NCBI GenBank assembly: GCA_017505535.1
Contig: JAFVPD010000030.1
Coordinates: forward strand, 1-64,000
Reading direction: 5' to 3'
Source of the DNA: Muribaculaceae bacterium
Lineage (GTDB): Bacteria > Bacteroidota > Bacteroidia > Bacteroidales > Muribaculaceae
DNA: 64,000 nucleotides
In this document: positions 1 through 7,553 of the stretch, piece by piece
How positions within the stretch are numbered: the stretch's first letter is position 1
Layout of the letters: each line of letters begins with the position of its first letter
Position numbers and translations under genes: made by a program
Notes under the pieces: generated by a model
Seen by the model: only the letters and a program-made list of their open reading frames with translations
The model's database searches: none
What the model was told of the DNA's origin: nothing

Positions 1-2
1 TA

Positions 3-140
3 AAAGCTATCAGAATATTGAAACACGGCAAGAGAGCCAAATCACTAATCAAGTATGGTCTGGAAGAAATCGCAAACGTTCTTCTAAGACCGCTCTACAA
101 GCCGAAATTCGATGTGTTCAAATTTTTGTCATGTACTTAA
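3..140 (+). pseudogene. IS4-family transposase, 3' end only
   Basis: An open frame enters from the left window edge and stops at 140, giving the last 45 residues of a protein. It contains KRAKSLIKYGLEEIANVLLR and ends in KFDVFKFLSCT. This basic C-terminus with the RPxYKPKFDxFKFLSCT pattern is familiar to me from IS4-type DDE transposases of Bacteroides and relatives. The catalytic part lies outside the window, so I cannot tell whether the element is intact. No clear terminal inverted repeat can be named between 141 and 203 without the other end. The family call rests on remembered C-terminal similarity. Confidence 0.6.
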
Positions 141-203
141 GCCTGAATCTTAATAAAATAATATCATCGCCGGGGGCCACACAGCGATACAAAAATTAAA
201 ATT

Positions 204-773
204 ATGGTTGTCTCGTCTCAGACAGATATCGAAAAGATCCATGAAGAAGACTACTTCAAAAAATTACTACAAGCATTATTAAATATACAAGGAAAATACG
301 AAACATTTGTTACATTAGACACAAGTGACACTTACAAAATTCAACGAGCCGAAAGGGTTTTTGCGTATGAATTATATCATCAGTATAGATGCTTAATGCA
401 TAATACAGACCAGATGATATTAAATGGTGAATTATATAAAGACACCTCCATTTTCGACAAATTGAATGGTTTTAAATGCTATCCAGATTTAGTTCTACAT
501 AGCGATTATACTGAAACCTCACCCATTCTGCAATATTTCATTTGTGAAATTAAGATGGCTCATAATCCAAACCTATTATCTGATTTCACAAAACTACAGA
601 AGATTAAGCAAACAGGGCTCAAGTTTAAATATAATATATTTATATGTCTCGGGTTATCAATGCAAGAACTTAAACAAAAATTGAGTGAACAACAAAAATA
701 TGTAGTACATGAAATGGACATAGTCTGTATTTGCAAAAAAAATGGAGTAGTTGAATATAGTTATTTGAACTAG
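204..773 (+). CDS. Hypothetical protein, probable PD-(D/E)XK nuclease-like fold
   Basis: A 189-residue protein of unknown function. It has the sequence skeleton of a PD-(D/E)XK nuclease domain: an N-terminal helix with an acidic residue (RAERVFAYELYHQYR, residues 48-62), then P94-D95 in YPDLVLH, then E115-I116-K117 in the hydrophobic strand YFICEIKM. The spacing of about 20 residues between PD and EIK suits the fold. No other domain, signal peptide or membrane segment is visible. It sits between an IS4 transposase remnant and the SPFH operon on the same strand, 92 bases upstream of the next gene, so it may be accessory DNA. Nuclease activity and a defence role are inference. It could be an inactive relative. 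Confidence 0.55.
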   Translation: MVVSSQTDIEKIHEEDYFKKLLQALLNIQGKYETFVTLDTSDTYKIQRAERVFAYELYHQYRCLMHNTDQMILNGELYKDTSIFDKLNGFKCYPDLVLHSDYTETSPILQYFICEIKMAHNPNLLSDFTKLQKIKQTGLKFKYNIFICLGLSMQELKQKLSEQQKYVVHEMDIVCICKKNGVVEYSYLN

Positions 774-865
774 TTATCATCAACTCCGTGCATGAATCAG
801 AATTTTGATTGTCCGTAAATTGATAGTATCTCAATTAAAACAATCACCTTAATTTAATAATCAAC

Positions 866-1240
866 ATGGCATTAATAGATGTAGTAAAATGCGAAGTAAA
901 TGAGCGGGAACTAGTATATAAGTTTCCTTCAAGCGATCTTAGAATCGGGACGCAATTGGTTGTCCATACCGGACAAGTTGCTTTTTTTGTAAAAGGCGGA
1001 GAAGTTATGGATATGTTCAGTAGTGGCACACACACCATTAAAACATCCAATATCCCCATCCTTAACAAATTAATCAATCTTCCTTTTGGCGGAAATTCCC
1101 CTTTTCAAGCTGAAGTATGGTTTATCAATACCCTTTCAATTCTAAATTCGAAATGGGGGAACACCAACACCTATTCAACTCGAAGACCCCAAGTATGGTA
1201 TAATTGTGCCGGTTCGTGCGTTTGGGCAATATGGGCTTAA
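866..1240 (+). CDS. SPFH-domain protein (YdjI-like), N-terminal part of a frameshifted gene
   Basis: This encodes the first half of an SPFH/Band-7 protein of the YdjI type (often labelled virion core protein-like). The start (MALIDVVKCEVNERELVYKF) and the strand pairs RIGTQLVVHTGQVAFFVKGG and VWFINT are typical. After SKWG the reading continues as NTNTYSTRRPQ, which is out of family. Removing one G from the five-G run at 1155-1159 restores SKWGTPTPIQLEDPKYGIIV, which runs straight into the next fragment. The genuine gene is therefore 866-1964 with one extra base (365 residues if corrected). It may be a real disruption, an assembly error in a homopolymer, or slippage. It is the first gene of a small membrane-associated operon. 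Confidence 0.75.
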   Translation: MALIDVVKCEVNERELVYKFPSSDLRIGTQLVVHTGQVAFFVKGGEVMDMFSSGTHTIKTSNIPILNKLINLPFGGNSPFQAEVWFINTLSILNSKWGNTNTYSTRRPQVWYNCAGSCVWAIWA

Positions 1241-1964
1241 AGTTGCAGACCCAAGACTGTTTTTAGAGACGCTGGTTGGCAATATGACATCATTCACGAC
1301 CGAAAAAGTTGACCAATATTTCAAAGGCAAAATGATGTCTTTCTTCACCAATCTCATCTCTGACAAGATGACTAAAGACAACATTTCGGTTCTCAATATA
1401 AATTCTCACCTTCTTGATATGTCAGAATATGTGCAGACAAATATACAACAAGAGTTTGCTGCATACGGATTATCATTGGAAGGATTTAATATCATGTCAA
1501 TCAATGTTCCTGAAAATGACCCGAGTTTCCAGAAACTTAAAGAAGCGAAAGACTTGGCTGCTCAAATTAAGATTACGGGAACAGACATATATCAGATGAA
1601 TCGCAGTTTTGACGTGTTGGACAAAGCAGCAGCAAATGAAGGTGGTGCCGGTAATCTTATGGGACTCGGCGTAGGTCTTGGTGCAGGTGTAAATGTCGGT
1701 TCCCAAATGGGAGGAATAGCATCACAAGTTATGAATACAAATGTAGCACCTCCCCCTATTCCACAATCGGCGACCTACTATATTGCAATAAACAATCAAC
1801 AGCAAGGTCCGTTTGATATAAACGCTATATCACAGTTTATAAACAGCGGACAGATTAATGCAGAAACATTGGTCTGGAAACAAGGTATGCCATCTTGGGC
1901 AAAAATATCAACATTACTTGAATTTGCTCAACTATTCACGACTTGTCCCCCACCTATACAATAA
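1206..1964 (+). CDS. SPFH-domain protein (YdjI-like) with GYF_2 domain, C-terminal part of a frameshifted gene
   Basis: This is the continuation of the SPFH protein in the next frame. VPVRAFGQYGLKVADPRLFLETLVGN is the familiar middle of this family, followed by a long helix region (about residues 35-140), a glycine-rich linker (LMGLGVGLGAGVNVG) and a C-terminal GYF_2 domain (YYIAINNQQQGPFD to about residue 240, with WKQGMPSWAKI). The GTG at 1206 is probably not a real initiation site, because family members start at the 866 ATG. In B. subtilis, YdjI is recruited to the membrane by YdjG/YdjH and works with PspA. The next genes here (four-helix protein, zinc-ribbon plus membrane tail) mirror those partners. 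Whether a full-length product forms depends on the frameshift. Confidence 0.75.
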   Translation: MPVRAFGQYGLKVADPRLFLETLVGNMTSFTTEKVDQYFKGKMMSFFTNLISDKMTKDNISVLNINSHLLDMSEYVQTNIQQEFAAYGLSLEGFNIMSINVPENDPSFQKLKEAKDLAAQIKITGTDIYQMNRSFDVLDKAAANEGGAGNLMGLGVGLGAGVNVGSQMGGIASQVMNTNVAPPPIPQSATYYIAINNQQQGPFDINAISQFINSGQINAETLVWKQGMPSWAKISTLLEFAQLFTTCPPPIQ

Positions 1965-1984
1965 CAACTTAAAATTATATCAAT

Positions 1985-2329
1985 ATGAAAAATCTTATTC
2001 TTATTATTGGCGGGGTTCTGTTTTTAGCAAACCTACTCCTTGGATTGGCAATATCAATATATGAGCCATTCAACATGTGGCTTAATTGTGCTGTAATCAC
2101 AATTAACACAATCTTAATGTACGCTGTAGCAACCATGAGATTGAAAGATGCCTTTCGTATATCTCTGTCAACCCTATTCCCATTGGCCGGTATAATTGAA
2201 TTTATTTGCGGATTTTTTGTCGCTCCACGATTTGAGGATAATTTACTGGTAATATTTGTGATATTGGCATTAATGGCACAGGCAGTAATACTCATTATCA
2301 CAAACTATGTATCCAAAACAATTAAATAA
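1985..2329 (+). CDS. Small four-helix integral membrane protein
   Basis: A 114-residue protein made almost wholly of hydrophobic segments, at about residues 3-23, 32-52, 60-80 and 88-108, separated by short polar turns. It has no recognisable catalytic motif. It begins 20 bases after the SPFH gene stop and 25 bases before the zinc-ribbon gene, so it is very likely co-transcribed with them. By position and topology it could be the membrane anchor for the SPFH protein, as YdjH is in B. subtilis. That is inference, since I do not recognise the family from sequence. Confidence 0.6.
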   Translation: MKNLILIIGGVLFLANLLLGLAISIYEPFNMWLNCAVITINTILMYAVATMRLKDAFRISLSTLFPLAGIIEFICGFFVAPRFEDNLLVIFVILALMAQAVILIITNYVSKTIK

Positions 2330-2354
2330 CTAATCAACATTAATATAATCATTT

Positions 2355-3164
2355 ATGACAGAAGTAAAATCATATGTTTGTCCTAATTGCGGAGCCAATA
2401 CGACAAACACTCAAAACTGCGATTATTGCGGCAGTCTTCTTGTGAGATTTGTTGAACGGAACATTGACTTATCGGGAACGGCTTATCTAAACAATGATAA
2501 TGTACTTCCAGGACTAATCAAGCATCTTGAACAAAACCTTACCCTACAAAAAAATAGCAAAAAATCCGTAGTTACTGATATTCGTTGGATTTCAAAACAG
2601 GCTTGGGATTCTATAAGTATTTTACAAAACAAAAGTTGTTTATGGAGAGATCACACAGAAATAATGATAAATGAGGAAGATGGCATGGTTATTGCTCTAG
2701 CCTTTACAACAACAACAGAAACGGGATATGAGTACTTTAATTATAGAAATAAGCGCAGGGAAGAACGGTTTAAGGCATTGCCTTCATTTAAGTTATTTAC
2801 TCAACATACTACTTTTAGTGGAGACGACAAAATTAGTGAATATGCAATATTTTTTGGCAAAGATGTTGAAGGCGCTGCACGTATTATCTCTGAAATATTG
2901 GTTGAGGTAATGAATGTGCCATTAAATGATAATACAATAACAATTGACACTAATACATATGATATAATACAACAAAATCGAGTATCATTTCAACAGTTTG
3001 CACAAAAAAAATATGAAGAAGACGAAAAATTAAGGGAACGAGCGAGAAAAGCAAAAGAAGCAAAAAGAAAATCAGAATCCGCGAATAATTCCTCTGAAAT
3101 CTTGGGCGTAAAATGGTATTGGTGGGTGTTATTGGGCGTTTGGTTATGGATATGTTTCTCTTAG
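2355..3164 (+). CDS. Zinc-ribbon protein with C-terminal membrane anchor
   Basis: A 269-residue protein. The N-terminus has a zinc ribbon with C9-P-N-C12 and C22-D-Y-C25. A central domain of about 200 residues follows, with no motif I can name. Then comes a highly charged helix (about residues 215-245, EEDEKLRERARKAKEAKRK, probably coiled coil) and a tryptophan-rich hydrophobic tail (KWYWWVLLGVWLWICFS, residues 252-269) that should anchor it in the inner membrane. Zinc ribbon plus membrane segment next to an SPFH protein is the architecture of B. subtilis YdjG. Operon position supports a shared function. The enzymatic role, if any, is unknown. Confidence 0.65.
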   Translation: MTEVKSYVCPNCGANTTNTQNCDYCGSLLVRFVERNIDLSGTAYLNNDNVLPGLIKHLEQNLTLQKNSKKSVVTDIRWISKQAWDSISILQNKSCLWRDHTEIMINEEDGMVIALAFTTTTETGYEYFNYRNKRREERFKALPSFKLFTQHTTFSGDDKISEYAIFFGKDVEGAARIISEILVEVMNVPLNDNTITIDTNTYDIIQQNRVSFQQFAQKKYEEDEKLRERARKAKEAKRKSESANNSSEILGVKWYWWVLLGVWLWICFS

Positions 3165-3211
3165 GTATGATGTCACAATGTTCATAATAATTCAGTTAAA
3201 ACTTTTTAATC

Positions 3212-3493
3212 ATGGAAGAATTAACAACCTATTTAGAAAAATGGGCAATTGACAGAAATATAAATCAGCCCGATAATATTGAAATCCACAAAAGTTATTC
3301 AATTGATGAGATGCATCTCGAATTAGTCTGGACGATAGCTGCTGAAGCAAAGACTTATACATTATGTCATGTTTTTGATTTTATAGCCACGATAGATTAT
3401 ATTGATTCAAGCATCAAACATATAGAAGAGATAAAGCTTCCTAAAATCTATAACGAATATTTTAATACAAACAACAATGAACGTAATAACTGA
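3212..3493 (+). CDS. Hypothetical protein, 93 residues
   Basis: A small, acidic, soluble protein with no family that I recognise. It looks mixed alpha/beta (HLELVWTIAAEAKTYTLCHVF, then LPKIYNEYFNTNNNERNN). It follows the zinc-ribbon gene by 47 bases on the same strand and is probably the fourth or fifth gene of the SPFH operon. A 41-codon reading frame overlaps its last 17 bases, which suggests translational coupling. No signal peptide, membrane segment or cysteine cluster is seen. Confidence 0.5.
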   Translation: MEELTTYLEKWAIDRNINQPDNIEIHKSYSIDEMHLELVWTIAAEAKTYTLCHVFDFIATIDYIDSSIKHIEEIKLPKIYNEYFNTNNNERNN

Positions 3494-3602
3494 ACAAATA
3501 GCATCAACTAAACCTGATGTTGAAAAACCGGCAAATCCGAAAAAGCCATTAATTGATACACCTAATACACCCAAACCGGGACAAGAAATTTTAGAGGATT
3601 GA
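3477..3602 (+). CDS. Possible small proline/lysine-rich peptide, 41 residues
   Basis: An ATG inside the end of the preceding gene opens a 41-codon frame that ends at TGA 3600-3602. The peptide is rich in Pro, Lys and Asp (KPDVEKPANPKKPLIDTPNT) and should be disordered. The overlapping start resembles translational coupling. The composition (proline spaced every three to four residues) is unlike random AT-rich sequence, which is why it is listed. There is no homologue I can name and the call is weak. A rho-independent terminator lies 140 bases downstream. Confidence 0.35.
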   Translation: MNVITEQIASTKPDVEKPANPKKPLIDTPNTPKPGQEILED

Positions 3603-3911
3603 AATTCATTAAAATGGGAACGATTGAATGAATTGTCATGATTCTTTATTTTAAAGGTTGAGTTAGGTTTTTACCTGGCTGGACAAAAGTATTTGAAAGC
3701 GAATGCGGTATTCTTTATCGTCAACAATTGACTCTCAATTATAAAGCTCGGGTGAAAAATAGCAGCCCGAGCTTTTTAGTTTATAAGTTCGTGTCGGATA
3801 TTTTATGATTAATTGTGCTAAAATTTTCAATGGAGTACTCTCCTATTTATTATCTTTCTGTGGTGTTAAAATATTAAGGGTAACAAGTGTGAGGTTGAAT
3901 AAGATAAATGT
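3603..3911. other. Intergenic region, 309 bases
   Basis: This lies between the SPFH operon and the LRR gene. The only structure I can support is the terminator hairpin at 3743-3780. The remainder is AT-rich with no convincing open frame or promoter match. Confidence 0.6.
3743..3780 (+). terminator. Rho-independent terminator of the SPFH operon
   Basis: A ten-base perfect stem, AAAGCTCGGG (3743-3752) with CCCGAGCTTT (3766-3775), has a 13-base loop and is followed by two more T. It faces the + strand operon. Confidence 0.8.
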
Positions 3912-4799
3912 ATGAATTTAAAGAACAGTCGTCGTTGGAAATTTGAAATTGATGAGACCGGAAGAACAGTCAAAATTATTCGGGGGCATATCGGGAGATG
4001 TAAAACGTTTCGCATTCCTCAAAACGTTATAATTGACGGAGTTGTATATCAAGTTAAGAGCGTTGATTTGTGTGCGTTTAATTCACCTCGCACTTTAAAG
4101 CGACTGATAATTCCCGATGGAGTGCAATTTGTAGATGAATGTAATTTCAACCATTGTGAAAATTTGAAGGTCGTGTACATGGGAAAATGTGTTCAATATG
4201 TATTGCTATACACATTCCCTATTAATAATCCACCGGTTAGAGTAATTATAGATAACGCAAATCAACAATTGTTTAGCCACGATGGTATAATTTGTACACA
4301 TGACGGCGTAGCTATTTGTAGCACGGTAAAACCTCGCAACTTAGTCATTCCGGAAGGTGTAAAAATAATTGGACCATTGACATTTAATGGGAATGATAGG
4401 TTGGTTGAAGTAAAGTTCCCATCGACACTCAAGGTAATTGAAGACAATGGTTTGTCGCAATGTGAAAATTTAAAACAAATCATTTTGCCAGAGGGATTTG
4501 AATACATTGATGTACAAGCTTTGATGGATAATATCAATCTCAACCTTGTGGATTTACCATCTACAATTGTATCTCTTGGGTATGAGGCATTAAGAGGGTG
4601 TAACAATTTGCGAGCGTTGATAATTCGCTCTAAACGTCTTCTTGAACTGAAATTAAGATTGAATGAACGATTTGAATTCTCTTCAAAATGTGAGTTATAT
4701 GTGCCTGAAAGTTTAGTGACAGCATATAGAGAACATCTTGTATGGGGTAAATTCAAATCAATAAATCCTCTTAAAAAACTTAAGTATGGAATAAAGTAG
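3912..4799 (+). CDS. BspA-type leucine-rich repeat protein (LRR_5)
   Basis: A 295-residue protein built from BspA-like LRRs. Repeating units of about 23 residues carry the ...CxNLKxIxLPEGxxxI... pattern, for example CENLKVVYMG, LVIPEGVKIIGPLTFNGND, CENLKQIILPEGFEYI and GCNNLRALIIRS. The last 25 residues (CELYVPESLVTAYREHLVWG) are the usual cap of this family. Unlike many BspA proteins it has no signal peptide and begins with a short basic stretch, so it may be cytoplasmic or use another export path. Such proteins are numerous in Bacteroidales and usually mediate binding. The ligand is unknown. It stands alone on the + strand between two transcription units. Confidence 0.75.
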   Translation: MNLKNSRRWKFEIDETGRTVKIIRGHIGRCKTFRIPQNVIIDGVVYQVKSVDLCAFNSPRTLKRLIIPDGVQFVDECNFNHCENLKVVYMGKCVQYVLLYTFPINNPPVRVIIDNANQQLFSHDGIICTHDGVAICSTVKPRNLVIPEGVKIIGPLTFNGNDRLVEVKFPSTLKVIEDNGLSQCENLKQIILPEGFEYIDVQALMDNINLNLVDLPSTIVSLGYEALRGCNNLRALIIRSKRLLELKLRLNERFEFSSKCELYVPESLVTAYREHLVWGKFKSINPLKKLKYGIK

Positions 4800-4861
4800 T
4801 GATTTTACGGTTGACAAAATTGCATATTTGGTCTGAACTCAATACCACAAAATTTGAATTG

Positions 4862-5584
4862 CTATTTTGTGTAGGAGAAGAATTCTTGAAGTAGTTCGGG
4901 TGTGCATTCGGCAGCATCGCCTCCATGTTTATATTCCAGGCAATATTTGTATTTGACATTCACTCCTTGTTCAATTAGTCGTGCAATTTCTTCGGAGCAA
5001 TCAGTTTCGTCGCTTGTGCCAAAGAAATAGATGGGGATATCCACTTTGCGAGGTTCGGAGCACGACATAGCTATAGCGGCAGCAAACATTTCGGGGTGGT
5101 GCTCGGCATAATCCCATGTACCACGACCTCCATCGGAAGAACCTGTGACATATATGCGCTTGGTGTCAACCAACCCTTTATTCACATAGTCATTTATAAT
5201 GTGTTTTACATCATCGTAACAATCAATCCATGTTACGGGCTCGGGGTTATTAGCTTTGTGGCACACCGGGAACAATGCTATTGCCTTAATGCCATTATCT
5301 TTCAAATATTTGAGAATAATCTCATCGGCATCGCAACAATCAAGGTGATTGAATTCAAAGAAATCGTGTTTTTTGTAGTCTCTCACCCCTCCATGCAACC
5401 AAAGCCACACGATGGCCTTCCCGGGTTTGTCGGGATTTATGTGTACTACTCGACAAGGGAGATTGTAGGTAAATTCGCCTTCAGGGAGAACTACTTCTGT
5501 TTTTTTGTTGTCGCAAGATTCTTGATGATTGTTGCAGCATGCTGCCATCAAAAGCATGGAAATTGCAAGGAAGAGAAATTTCAT
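4862..5584 (-). CDS. Lipoprotein alpha/beta-hydrolase (esterase, PHB-depolymerase/feruloyl-esterase-like)
   Basis: I chose the start at 5584, which gives 240 residues and an N-terminal lipoprotein signal MKFLFLAISMLLMAAC with lipobox cysteine 16. The longer frame to 5644 has no signal peptide. The body is an alpha/beta-hydrolase: oxyanion HGG at 64-66, nucleophile elbow G148-S-S-D-G152 (Ser150 likely catalytic), an Asp in FFGTSDETD and a His in EYKHGGDAAECTPE. The GSSDGGRGTW pattern is typical of secreted carbohydrate-ester or polyester hydrolases. The substrate is unknown. Lipidation should place it in the outer membrane or periplasm. It is monocistronic and converges on the LRR gene. Confidence 0.7.
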   Translation of the reverse strand: MKFLFLAISMLLMAACCNNHQESCDNKKTEVVLPEGEFTYNLPCRVVHINPDKPGKAIVWLWLHGGVRDYKKHDFFEFNHLDCCDADEIILKYLKDNGIKAIALFPVCHKANNPEPVTWIDCYDDVKHIINDYVNKGLVDTKRIYVTGSSDGGRGTWDYAEHHPEMFAAAIAMSCSEPRKVDIPIYFFGTSDETDCSEEIARLIEQGVNVKYKYCLEYKHGGDAAECTPELLQEFFSYTK

Positions 5585-5735
5585 GAAATTGAGTTTTGAG
5601 TTATTTGTGACAAATATACAAAACCATTTGGGTATTATTATCATATTCAGGCCAATATTTAATGCAAATTTCTAAATGAATAAATTTATCGTCTGATTTG
5701 TGATTATAAAAATCATAAATGATGGTGGCAAGTTA

Positions 5736-5765
5736 TTGCTAATTCAATAGAAATAATTAATTTTG
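5736..5765 (+). promoter_or_regulatory. Bacteroidota-type promoter of the thiamine operon
   Basis: TTG at 5736-5738 and TAATTTTG at 5758-5765 (consensus TAnnTTTG), spaced 19 bases. The predicted start is near 5771, at the 5' strand of the riboswitch P1 helix, which is slightly tight. An additional upstream promoter is possible. Confidence 0.55.
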
Positions 5766-5767
5766 CA

Positions 5768-5880
5768 GTTGACAAAGGGGTGCCATTGTTAGTGGCTGAG
5801 ATTATACCCTTAGAACCTGATACGGTTAGTACCGGCGCAGGGATTGTTAACTCCCCTATTATATCATCTCCTTTGTCAGA
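5768..5880 (+). promoter_or_regulatory. TPP riboswitch (THI element)
   Basis: The conserved core is plain: GGGGTGCC, GGCTGAGAT, ACCC, GAACCTGATACGGTTAGTAC and GGCGCAGGGA, running 5777-5843. P1 can form between 5768-5775 and 5844-5851 (eight pairs with one G-U). A second, nine-pair helix is possible between 5770-5778 and 5870-5878 (CCTTTGTCA). It uses the same 5' strand, so the two cannot coexist, which suggests the switching helix. A further hairpin (5899-5905 with 5909-5915) lies before the thiD start. TPP binding should shut off the downstream thiamine operon. The exact platform (transcription or translation) is inference. Confidence 0.93.
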
Positions 5881-5960
5881 TTATTGAACATGATTAATTC
5901 AGAAGTCTCTTCTGAGTATTATGCATGTTTTTGAGACAAGTATTTTAAGTTGATGATAAG

Positions 5961-6788
5961 ATGAAAAGTTACATTCCGGTTTTGACTATTGCAGGCTCCG
6001 ATTCTTCGGGTGGTGCAGGCATTCAAGCCGACATTAAAACAATGTCGGCTCTTGGTTGTTATGGTATGAGTGCAATAACGGCAATAACTGCTCAAAACAC
6101 CAAAGGAGTATCGGACATTCAAGGCATCTCGCCTTCAGTTGTTGCGGCTCAAATTGATATGGTGTATAGCGATATATATCCGCTCGCAGTAAAGACTGGA
6201 ATGCTATATTCATCAGAGATAGTTGAAGCCATTGTAGATCGATTGATAAATAATCAAGCAAAAAATATTGTGGTTGATCCGGTGATGGTTTCAACGTCGG
6301 GTTCTCAACTAATCAGTGATGATGGAATTGAAGCGATAGTCAAACTATTGTTCCCCATAGCCAGTGTTATCACTCCCAATCGTATTGAGGCAAAGATGCT
6401 TACCGGGACCGAAGATGTTGCGTTACAAGCTCGAAGATTGAAAGAATTGGGCGCAAAAAACATATTACTTAAAGGGGGCGATACCGATTCGACCGATTAC
6501 AAAATCGATTATCTCATTACAGAGAATTCAACATCACTGTTATCAATAAAATCAAGTGCGATTGATACGGTAAATACCCATGGTACAGGTTGTACGTTAT
6601 CGTCGGCCATTGCTTGTTATATGGCGATGGGAAATAGCGTAGAGAAAAGTGTCAAAAAGGCAAAACGATATATTACTTATGCCCTATTTGCCGGAAAAGA
6701 TGTAAAAATAGGTGGAGGGCATGGTCCTGTGAATCATTTCTTTCACCCCGACAAATTAAAATTAAGAGATTATGAAGATTATAATTAA
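5961..6788 (+). CDS. thiD: Hydroxymethylpyrimidine/phosphomethylpyrimidine kinase
   Basis: ThiD makes HMP-PP, the pyrimidine half of thiamine phosphate, by two successive phosphorylations. The ribokinase-fold signature AGSDSSGGAGIQADIKTM is at residues 11-28 and the C-terminal anion hole NTHGTGCTLSSA is at about 204-215. The 275-residue length is normal for a stand-alone ThiD. The start ATG lies 81 bases after the riboswitch core. It is the first gene of the TPP-controlled operon, and its last 17 bases overlap thiS. Confidence 0.95.
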   Translation: MKSYIPVLTIAGSDSSGGAGIQADIKTMSALGCYGMSAITAITAQNTKGVSDIQGISPSVVAAQIDMVYSDIYPLAVKTGMLYSSEIVEAIVDRLINNQAKNIVVDPVMVSTSGSQLISDDGIEAIVKLLFPIASVITPNRIEAKMLTGTEDVALQARRLKELGAKNILLKGGDTDSTDYKIDYLITENSTSLLSIKSSAIDTVNTHGTGCTLSSAIACYMAMGNSVEKSVKKAKRYITYALFAGKDVKIGGGHGPVNHFFHPDKLKLRDYEDYN

Positions 6789-6972
6789 TGATAGAACGAT
6801 TGAAATTATAGAAGCATCATCGCTTCAAGAAGTGCTTGATGCTCAAAATATTAACCAACGCGGAATTGCAACTGCTATTAATGGCATTGTTGTGCCATCG
6901 ACAATGCGTGCAAAGACTATATTGAAAGAAGGAGATAATATAGTAATAATCAAGGCGTTTTACGGCGGATAA
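6772..6972 (+). CDS. thiS: Sulfur carrier protein ThiS
   Basis: This is a 66-residue ubiquitin-fold sulfur carrier. It starts MKIIINDRTIEI and ends in the obligatory Gly-Gly (KAFYGG), which becomes the thiocarboxylate that feeds ThiG. It overlaps the end of thiD, implying coupled translation. Activation of the terminal glycine normally needs the ThiF adenylyltransferase, which is absent from this operon. Confidence 0.93.
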   Translation: MKIIINDRTIEIIEASSLQEVLDAQNINQRGIATAINGIVVPSTMRAKTILKEGDNIVIIKAFYGG

Positions 6973-6982
6973 CATTGGAAAA

Positions 6983-7552
6983 ATGAAACGAATTGCAATA
7001 ACACCGGAAGTGGCATTGGACGATGAGGCAAAGTATATCGTCACAATACTTGACTCGGGTTGGGATTATGTTCATTTGCGCCGTCCAAGTGCTACCAAAA
7101 ACGAAATGCGAAAACTCATAGAATCAATTCCTCAGCGCTATCACTCTCAACTGAGATTGCATGGACATTTTGATCTTATTAATGAGTTTAATTTAGGTGG
7201 ATTGCATTTAAATCATCGTTGTCCTAATCCACCGGAACATTATAATGGTAGTTTAAGTTGTACATGTCATAGCGTGACAGAGACACAAATAGCCATAAAA
7301 TATGACTATATAACGTTAAGCCCGATATTTGATAGCATTTCAAAAGATGGATATAAAGCTGCATTTACTCCTGAAGAACTTAAAAATATACCTCAAGGAA
7401 ATGTTATAGCATTGGGAGGTGTGACTCCCGATAATATCTCAATATTGAAGAACTATTCATTTGTAGGGTTTGCAATGTTGGGCTATTTGTTTAGTAGCCC
7501 CAATTTAAATGATTTAAAATGTCGATTGAAAATAATAGAATCTAAAATTTAA
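6983..7552 (+). CDS. tenI: ThiE/TenI-family protein, probable thiazole tautomerase
   Basis: A 189-residue TIM-barrel protein related to thiamine phosphate synthase but diverged. It has HLRRPSATKNEM in place of the usual QLRxK, then GGLHLNHR, SCTCHSVTE, YITLSPIFDSISKDGY and ALGGVTPDNI. A full ThiE follows immediately (one base between stop and start), so this copy is more likely TenI-like, the thiazole tautomerase that works on the ThiG product. The assignment between TenI and a second ThiE is inference. A shortened C-terminus and degenerate pyrophosphate site support the tautomerase reading. Confidence 0.75.
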   Translation: MKRIAITPEVALDDEAKYIVTILDSGWDYVHLRRPSATKNEMRKLIESIPQRYHSQLRLHGHFDLINEFNLGGLHLNHRCPNPPEHYNGSLSCTCHSVTETQIAIKYDYITLSPIFDSISKDGYKAAFTPEELKNIPQGNVIALGGVTPDNISILKNYSFVGFAMLGYLFSSPNLNDLKCRLKIIESKI

Positions 7553-7553
7553 T

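Noticed and set aside
1..203. Complete insertion sequence
   Set aside because: Only the last 45 codons of the transposase are inside the window and no terminal inverted repeat can be paired.
1858..2064. 68-codon plus-strand frame across the SPFH gene end
   Set aside because: It overlaps two better-supported genes and has no family-like sequence.
4846..4871. Hairpin CACAAAAT/ATTTTGTG between the LRR and esterase genes
   Set aside because: Only eight AT-rich pairs overlapping the esterase stop codon, too weak to call a terminator.
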